From Heterobilharzia americana (Eukaryota; Platyhelminthes; Trematoda; Strigeidida; Schistosomatidae), in contig OX104134.1 in the NCBI GenBank assembly GCA_944470555.2, forward strand, positions 16,285,248-16,349,247: DNA of 64,000 bases. The letters run 5' to 3'. Position 1 is the stretch's first letter; every line of letters begins with the position of its first letter. Both the position numbers and the translations under genes were made by a program. Shown piece after piece: positions 36,157-45,100 of this stretch. The notes beneath the pieces are model-generated. The model saw nothing but the letters and a program-made list of their open reading frames with translations. It searched no databases and had not been told where the DNA came from.

Positions 36157-39100
36157 TTTGGATGTACTTACAAGCCGCCTTAGTTGTGGCTAGACTGTTC
36201 TTTAATGTAACTAATTTGACACTTTGACATGTCTGTTTCAGTATAATTTGAATGCAACATATTAAGCTGATGAATGTGCTAGTAAGAAAAAATATGAGCT
36301 GTATAGTTCACGTTTGGTAATTAATCTTACTTAAATTTTGAGGGAGTTGTGGAGATTTGGAATTATTTCAAGTTGTTAATCATTGTAGACTGACATCAGT
36401 TGGAGGAACAAAGGGAACCTGGGAGCACTGGACAGCTGTTTCGTCCTAGTATGGGACTCCTCAGCAGTGCGCACCCATGACCCCACCAGTGGGGATCGAA
36501 CCCGCGACCTTCAGGCTCCGCGACCAGCGCGTTACCATTGAGCCACTGGGTCAGAATCCAATGCTCCATATTTCCAACTTCTGTTAGCTCACGATATAGC
36601 GCAACCGCCACCCAATGTCATCGCTGAGTATTTGTCCTCATGGCCATCAGGCTTTGACTCCACCGGTCACGACTTGTCATTGGAACTTCGGGAATATTTC
36701 TCGAAACTAGTCACCAATGGGCACCAGTTCAATTAAATTTTGAGGGAGTTGTGGAGATTTGGAATTATTTCAAGTTGTTATTCATTGTAGACTGACATCA
36801 GTTGGAGGAACAAAGGCGGAACAAAGGTGGAGTCAAAGCCTGATGGCCATGAGGACAAATACTCAGCGATGACATTGGGTGGCGGTTGCGCTATATCGTG
36901 AGCTAACAGAAGTTGGAAATATGGAGCATTGGATTCTGACCCAGTGGCTCAATGGTAACGCGCTGGTCGCGGAGCCTGAAGGTCGCGGGTTCGATCCCCA
37001 CTGGTGGGGTCATGGGTGCGCACTGCTGAGGAGTCCCATACTAGGACGAAACAGCTGTCCAGTGCTCCCAGGTTCCCTTTGTTCCTCCAACTGATGTCAG
37101 TCTACAATGAATAACAACTTGGAATTAATCTAACACCAAAGAAAATAGGATGTCCAGCTTCTTTCAGATTGCTTTCAGCTGACTATATAGTGAACTTGGA
37201 TTCACTAGAATGGTCTTGAATATATTGAGGATATCAGTCTACTACCTGCTGTAACATACGATGACTAACGAAGTTTCATTGAATAAGATACAAAGAGCTA
37301 TGAACGGTATCTCAAAGGAGTGACTTCTGTATTTACTTAAGTAATTGGTGGCAATGAGTTGTGTAGGGCAGTGTGGTATCCTGGAGTTTGACGCTCTGGA
37401 CGTATGATTATATGATACAGGGATCGGAAGCTAGTGATATGTTACAGATACAGTTTTACTTTATCTTCACTACTAACAAAGTGAGAAGTCAAACGGTTTT
37501 TTGATTTTTCACTCACGATTTAAATATGGAGTCCTGTTTACCGGCAAGAATGATCTGCAAATAAACACGTAAATGATCAACACATATCATAAAGCAATTT
37601 CATATTAGATTTGTTGATTTGATTTCTAACACAGAAGGATACAGTATTATTTACTTGATGACGTTTCGACTGTAATTTATTGCTCATATTATATCATTTC
37701 AATCACACAGCTTTCGATATCTAGTTTTTATAGTTCTATCACCTCATATTCTCTGACTATAAAAATGAAATATCGAAAGCACTGTGATTACATTGATATG
37801 ATTATGAGCAATAATTTATGCTCGAAACATCATCGAGTAAATAATACTATATCACTGTGTGTTATAAATCAAATAAACAAATTCAATATGGAGTTACAAT
37901 CTAACACAGTGCTCAAGTTACACACTAATATTAATATCGAAAAACAATTCTTTGTCTCTGAATACTAGGCATGTTGGAATCGTTTTCTAACTTTTTGGCG
38001 TTCGTTTTTATTCTTTTCTACTTCTTATTTCTTGACTGTTGCAAAGTTTTGCCACTCCTATTGGTATCAATCCATACTTTTACAACGAGAGAGATATTCA
38101 ACTGCTTACCATTAAGTTGAATGTGGGTATGTTTATTTCTGTTAACAATTATTTTCAGGTTTTTAAGAGCACTCTTGTTACATTATCAGACACTCGTTTT
38201 TATGAAGAGATAATATACACACGTAGCTTTGGAACATGTAGATGAATGTCACATTATCTGTGAATGAATCCAAATACCGGTACTTTATTTTTTAGCGTAC
38301 TAGCAAACGGAACTATGGAAAAACTGTTGTCTTGATGGAAGATATCAATTGTTAGGTCACTGGAGGCTTACGAAGACTGCAAATTAAATAAGAGGTAGTT
38401 TGAGACCCTTTGTTAAGAAAATTTTGATTCATTTCTAATAAAGTGCCAAATGCTGACCTTTTAGCAAGAAAGATTTAATTTGGACATTTACGCTATCAGC
38501 TACTGCATTATATGACACAAACTGAATAAATGTATAGGCTTTATCTCAAACTAACCAAAGAAACATAGTGTGAATAATTCCAAAGGTGAATAAAACATCA
38601 GTCCATTACTGTTTTTGCTTCATTTCTTCATGCACTTTCATTTCTTGACGTAAATTACCTCCAGGTGTATCCTTCTAACGCTTATGAGGTGCTGAATATA
38701 CTTCTAGTCCAACAGAGTAATTTACATTGTGATTCACTACAGTTTATAATTTTATTAGTTTTTTTTGTCTTATTTCTAGTTTTCATAGTATTCTGGCCTT
38801 GTTACAATATTTTTTTCAATTTTCCAGCGCATTTTACCAACATTACAAATCCAACATCCCCATCAGAAGAATATTATAGGTAAGTGTAACTTGTGAAAAT
38901 AGATGTGGAGTTATATTTCACATTATTCAATTATTCATAGTTTCCGTAGCATTAAAATGAATATCATTTGACAAACAGCCTTTACTGACGATCAAAATTT
39001 AACAAAACAGTGTGAGAAATTATTACATCAGTGGTATTAATAGCTAGACTGTGAACCTAACCAACAGATTTCTGTGAGCATTGAAGGTTTAACAAAAGTA

Positions 39101-42100
39101 CCGATCACCATAGGTTAAAAATTTTAGGTAAAACTGTTACCTTCTTTAGACATATAAATTTTTTTAAGTCTGTTATATCTGAGTACCTGTCAAGTTGTAT
39201 ATCTCTACTTTGAACCAATATGGTTTGCACCTTGGTTTGAATGTAGGCCTCACGTTTACAACAGACAACGTTAATAAAACAGTGCTCCACTGACTTAACT
39301 TAGATGAAATACTTGACCAATTCGCTCAGCGTATATCAATTCACCTACCCCTTTGTCGCAAAAAATGAGGGTAGTTCATCGAGTTTTCTTATTTACTGTG
39401 TTGAGCAGTTTCTTATAAAATGTTTTGAAAAAGGTCAATACAGGTCAGGCATAACAGGTATTCTGGAATTTGAAATAATTTTAGGCAGCATATCTCAAGA
39501 TTATTCACTTAGCACTACCTATTGGGTCTAACAGATTTTTTCTGACTCAGTCTTTAAATTTACTGATATTGGATACAGTATATGGCTTATAACAACTCCA
39601 TCTAGCTTTCCGTATAGGTCACTCTTAAACCTGAATTCAATCTTAATAATGCTTCCTGGATTAACAAATGCAATTGACAGTTTGTAAAAGAAGAACATTT
39701 GTAAACGGAGATGTTAAATCTTGAGATGTCATTTTTTAGTCCATGATATTGGTACATTTTGATAATGTCTTGTAAGTGTAAGTGCTTCCTTTATGCTGTC
39801 TTACAATCTCTTAGTGTAAAGGTTCCAGAAAATTGACTAGTTATTTTGCTAGAGAATGGTAGGCCAAATTTTATTCATCATTGATTGTTTTTAACAATTC
39901 TCCTGGTTTATACATTTTAGGCAAGGTATATAGTCTCGATAAGTGAGTACTTGTGAATTCCAACGCATCAAGTACACTTGGTAGTGTGATTTACTACTCA
40001 TTTTCTCAAATGATTTAGCCAGTTTATTTCCTAGTTTCTTATTCAAATCTTTCTGACTGTTCAGTCTTTTAAACTTCAGTTTATTACTCCATACTACATT
40101 CACAAAATCTATGAACATTTGAGATTTGAAGATTGTCGTCTACTTGCACTTGTAATAAAGTGGTTTTTCTGATTAAATGATTCCATATGTTTGTTTCATA
40201 AAATTTCTTGGAGTATTACTGATTTTTGTACCTAAAAACTATGGATATATAGCTGCAAGACATGAGAAAAAAGTTATGAAATAAATTATTCTTTAGATAA
40301 AGAAACTGTCTTATCATACAATAGTATGCATTTGCTGTGTTACTTTTGATGAATGACGCAGTGCAAACAATAGTAGGATGGAAGTAACTGAGAACGTCAG
40401 CTCTTTCACTTATGACTTAATAACTGGTGACAACGAGCCTGATGCATGGCATTCGGTTTATTTAAGATGTTGAAATTTCTATCTACCTATCCTTTGTTGT
40501 CCTGTAAATTCAGTGGATATTATGAACCACCTGTACCTTTATCGAAAATCATGACAATATATAAGAAAGACTGAACAAGGTAAGAGATTACATGATCGTT
40601 GAGAAGCTGAAACGAGATTGTTAGGTGAGACGTTGAATTTGTTTACTTCAAATAAACTAATACTCAGATAAATATAACCTATGAATACTATCTATCATTC
40701 ATTATATCATCAAAACGTTCATTACTATTTCGTCAAATGTTTATTCAGGTCTTTTTCCTAACGAATATAAACGATTTTGTTATTTTGTTTTATTTTGTAA
40801 TAAGCAATCGAGTTCTACAAATATCCTCTGGTTTTGATGATTTTGGTCTACCGAATTGGGAATTAGCACTGCTACTTTTATGTTCTTGGGGTATATGTGC
40901 ACTTGCTGTTATAAAAGGGGTCCAGTCGCTGGGTAAAGTAAGTAATGTGTGATACTTAATAGTTTCAATGATTTTCATCTTAACAGAATTTCTGATTTAA
41001 TTCCCAGGTTAGCTAGAACTAGTAACCTGTAGGTTATCAACTGCTTTTTTCCGCCGAACCACCTAGTAACCACATCTCATTGTCACTTAAGCTCCAAGTT
41101 TTTCCTCTAGTCATCATGTATGTTTTCTGTTATACAGATATCGAACCAATCAAATTATCTCACTTGGTTGTAAACTAAGGCGTCTGTTGTAACTACGGTT
41201 AACAGTGCAGTTTTCTTAATGATCAGTAAATGAATGAAATACTTTCACCATTTAACAAGAATGTAAAAAGCAAAGTGTCAGTTCTAGTGATGCCAAAAAT
41301 ACTTAAGGTGTATAAAGATGAAATAGCGAAAATTATTTGTAAAATATATTGGATATAATGGAACGATTGACAATTAAATAAAAGGTGGGGAAAGTTTAAA
41401 GCATAGGCCATAAGTAGTGGGAGTGAAATTAAAAGCCACCCTAACAACTACTGAGATGACCAATTAAGTTTTTTCATTGTATGAAAAAACTACCTTTCAA
41501 CCGAAATTAGAAAACCAGTTGCTTATTTCAGTGGTTGCTGCAGTAGCCCTAGAGTACGTTATTGATGATGAGGATGCAGAAATTCATTGACGTTCGCTAA
41601 CCATTTTAGATGTAGGTTACAAACTGTCTCTGTCGCTGTTTCTACGGCACGCTTAATGTCATGCCAGGTTTCCTTAGAGCATTGGTCTCATGCCCAGATA
41701 AATACTCAGCTAACATCTGATGTTTTCGTCTTCCAATCTACCATCGACTAGTAAGGCATAGATATACACGATCCTGTACGAATGCGTGATCTTAGTCCAA
41801 ACTGGTATTCCAGGAAGAGCAGCAATCCCCAACTATCTTCTCCAAAGATGGCTTATGGCATTATGACCTACCTATTTTCATCGTTGTCTTGATGTCGGTG
41901 GGCAGTCTCTCTGTGCTTACGGTTGAAGTCAGTGCTAATGGGAAACAAGTGACTGTTAGAACAAGTTTGCAAGAAGTGGTCACCGTTGTCAGTTTGTTGG
42001 CATGGGATTCCGTAGATACCCCCAATATACCTTTCTGACCGACTCGGCTTCCCTACTTGAGCGTTCAGGTCACCTGCTATTCCAGATGCATCTGACTGTT

Positions 42101-45100
42101 TTCCTTTCTGTAGCTACATTGACAGCTTCCCATAGAGTTCATCCTTTGCATGATCTGAATTGTAGTCAGTGGGCATGGAGGCGGATATTACGAGTAGGCA
42201 TCGGCTACTTTCACTATCTTTCATAGCGTTTACAGATCCTTTTAGTCGAACAGCATATAAATGGCCGATGGATGGTAACCAGTAGAGGAATACATTCTCT
42301 AATCTACAACTCAATTTCTATGCCTGCACCACCCAGTTCACAACAGCTAGCCGTTGTTTCTCCGGATACTCGTAAATTTCAAAGATTCACTATAGTGACG
42401 GGGTGAGGTCAACGAATAACCGTACTCGGGTCCTGTATACGTGTCTCAGATACATAGCATGGACCCATGGCTAGAGATTCCAGAGTTCCAGTGAACGATG
42501 CCTGCTATCTGATTTTGCTTAGGATTCGGACATTGGAATCTCTGATATAGAACTGAGAGCAGGGTTTCAGAAGACTATGAATGAAGTTCCGACGGCTTTT
42601 ACAGCTGGCAGTGGTCGCTTAGTGAGAGGTTGAGGAAGTTGTAGGAGGCTGAATATTGGTATTAGGATGTGAGATCAAAGGAGGAGGCAAAGGTTATGCT
42701 TGATTGGAGTTTATATACTTCTGAAAGCGTTCGGGTGGTTAACACTTCTCAGGCGCTCACACTATGGTAGTCGTTTCTGCGGGTAAGCAAAATGCTGTCA
42801 CCGGAAGACCTTGTACCAGGGAGGCGCGCACTATTTTTTAGGCAAACTTTTTAAATCCCCCATTCCTGTTGGAAAGAAAGCATCCGCATGATACTGTTGA
42901 GCATCCAAGGGAAACATTCTACGGCTGTCACAGCACACCAACCAGGAGTACATCTTTAACAGTATAGCAATTTAAGCTACAGTGGTAACTACTTTTCATC
43001 TTATCTATATCCAGCAGACCTTTTTAGCTGAATGGGACCTTGAGAGAACACGCGTTCCTACCAGTGTAGTCTTCTGAGTTATTCTGAAATACAAGCTTGA
43101 CCACCACGTCAAGGTTGCAGCTACTGGTCAGCGGTAGTAGCCATCCAAGTTGTTGTCATATGTGCACAAACAAAGTAATTTACATTTTCCCAATAAAACC
43201 TTTAATTGGGTGTCTGATTGCATTAGATTGTTTGGTTATAAAGACTAAAGTTTACAACTCTTCGGTGACTTCTTTTAATTTTCCACAGCTACAGTTTTAA
43301 AAACGCAGCTTGATGTTCATTTGCATTTCACTGTGCATCATAATTATCATTTAAAATTAGGAAGTCACGAAATCAATATATAAAGTTGCATTCATAATTT
43401 TGAATGTTTTTTCGAAATTGTAAATTTAGGTTTCAGCTGTTCACTTGACCGAAGTCAGCCGGTTAAACTGTACAACGAATTCAAGCACTGAACATTGACA
43501 TAAGCAGCATACAACCATTGGATAGGTTGTCTTTTATTTGGTAAACTGAATTACATTTCATTTAGTGGCTTTTGTCTGTTTACTAGATGAAAATGCTATT
43601 TTATACAATAATGACTTAGAAAAAATGTGAACTGGCGATGAGATTAAAAAAGTAAAACAAAAACTTAATCCTCAAGCGCTAACTAAGAATTTCTACCTTT
43701 TGATTGCAGTCTAAGAGAATACTCAAAACAGTTAATGTTGACTTTAAGCACTATGGTTTGACGTAGAAGAACTCATATATCGTCTCCATGTACAGAGCGA
43801 AAATCATTTGATTTAGATATCCATTCTCATTCTTGTATGAATTATTCCTCTTATCTTGCAAAGGTTTTTAAGAAGCGTGGTTTCGTTATTTTTTTCTCTT
43901 GTATTCATTTAATCTCTTTGGTTTTTTATTTAATCTCGTGTGATATAGTGAGATTAAACAGTAAATGTTTTAATACGTTAATTACGGCATTTTCTCTGAG
44001 TTTTAATTCTTATTTGCTACTGTAGGTCTCTTACTTTACTGGTTTATTTCCATATGTCATGCTAACTATTCTACTTGTACGAGGTGCGTTATTACCGGGT
44101 TCTGGAACTGGTGTACTTTACTATCTGACGCCGGATTTTTCACGGTTAGCAGATCCAAAAGTGTGGTCAGACGCAGCTACGCAAATTTTTTTCTCTCTTG
44201 GCTGCTGCAATGGTGGTTTGATTACGGTTTCAAGCTATAATAAATTCAAGAATAACTGTTGCAGGTATGTATGGTAATGGGTTGATTAGGCAGTCAAGAT
44301 TATTTCAGGTTACCGAACATTATCCACTAAGTATATTACATGGATTTGCTCCCTTTAACTTGTTTTAATTTTTAAAATGTCATCAGATCGTCATTTGTAC
44401 TGTCATCCACTTTTTGAATGCTTTAAACAAATCGTTTTGGATATTGACGGTAAAATGAAGAAAAAACATCACATTACTATTCCTGAAATAGCTAGCTAGA
44501 ATAACATACTTTTGTACCGGTTGAATGAGCTATCGCCACCACCATCACCAAACGTAAACGCTTTTTCTTTTCACGTTGTCTTCAGAACAGGGGATAAAAA
44601 AGGATGGTTATTCCATATTATTGCCTTTATTGTAGCTATTACTAATATTATTGATATGCTATAATAAATTCATGTGGAAATATTGTACAGCAAGCACATT
44701 ATTTGAAATATTACAGGCTGGGAATTTTATAGTGTCAAACATCATGTTTGCAATAAACTGTTTATTACTTTTATCATTGTCATCTTAGTTGCAACATATC
44801 TGACTGTAGCTGCAAACCATAAGAGATTAAAGCTTAAAACTAGGAGTTTATTCTAATTTTTTGGTTTTCAGTAATGCTGAAGAAGTAAACAGTCTCCATC
44901 TCAGATATTTAAAAATCTCAAAGCTGCTTAAAACATTTATACTTGATCAGAACACTTTCGCTATTCGGGAGATTTTTTGATTTGACTTTCCTTTCAGCAG
45001 CCATTCAGTGTAAATTGGTGAAAGCCACAACTTCTCTGTAAATATATCAATAGAACTTTGTTTGTTCACATTTCAAAGGTTTTAGAAGTACTTTCAGTCA

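Larger units (their letters stand above)
35232..38827 (+). other. SLC6 intron (3.6 kb)
   Basis: The intron runs from GTGAGT to TTCCAG. It contains tandem Smα-like monomer pieces (35510-35915), a SINE end followed by a TA repeat (36048-36153), the perfect inverted SINE pair (36380-37110) and a long hairpin (37601-37890). Confidence 0.65.

Noticed and set aside
36942..36999. Genuine tRNA gene
   Set aside because: A- and B-boxes are present, but the sequence is part of a repeated SINE and does not fold into a full cloverleaf with an acceptor stem.
36396..37094. Two identical 71-codon ORFs on opposite strands
   Set aside because: They are by-products of the perfect inverted SINE pair; the translation runs through the tRNA head and hammerhead and is not a protein.
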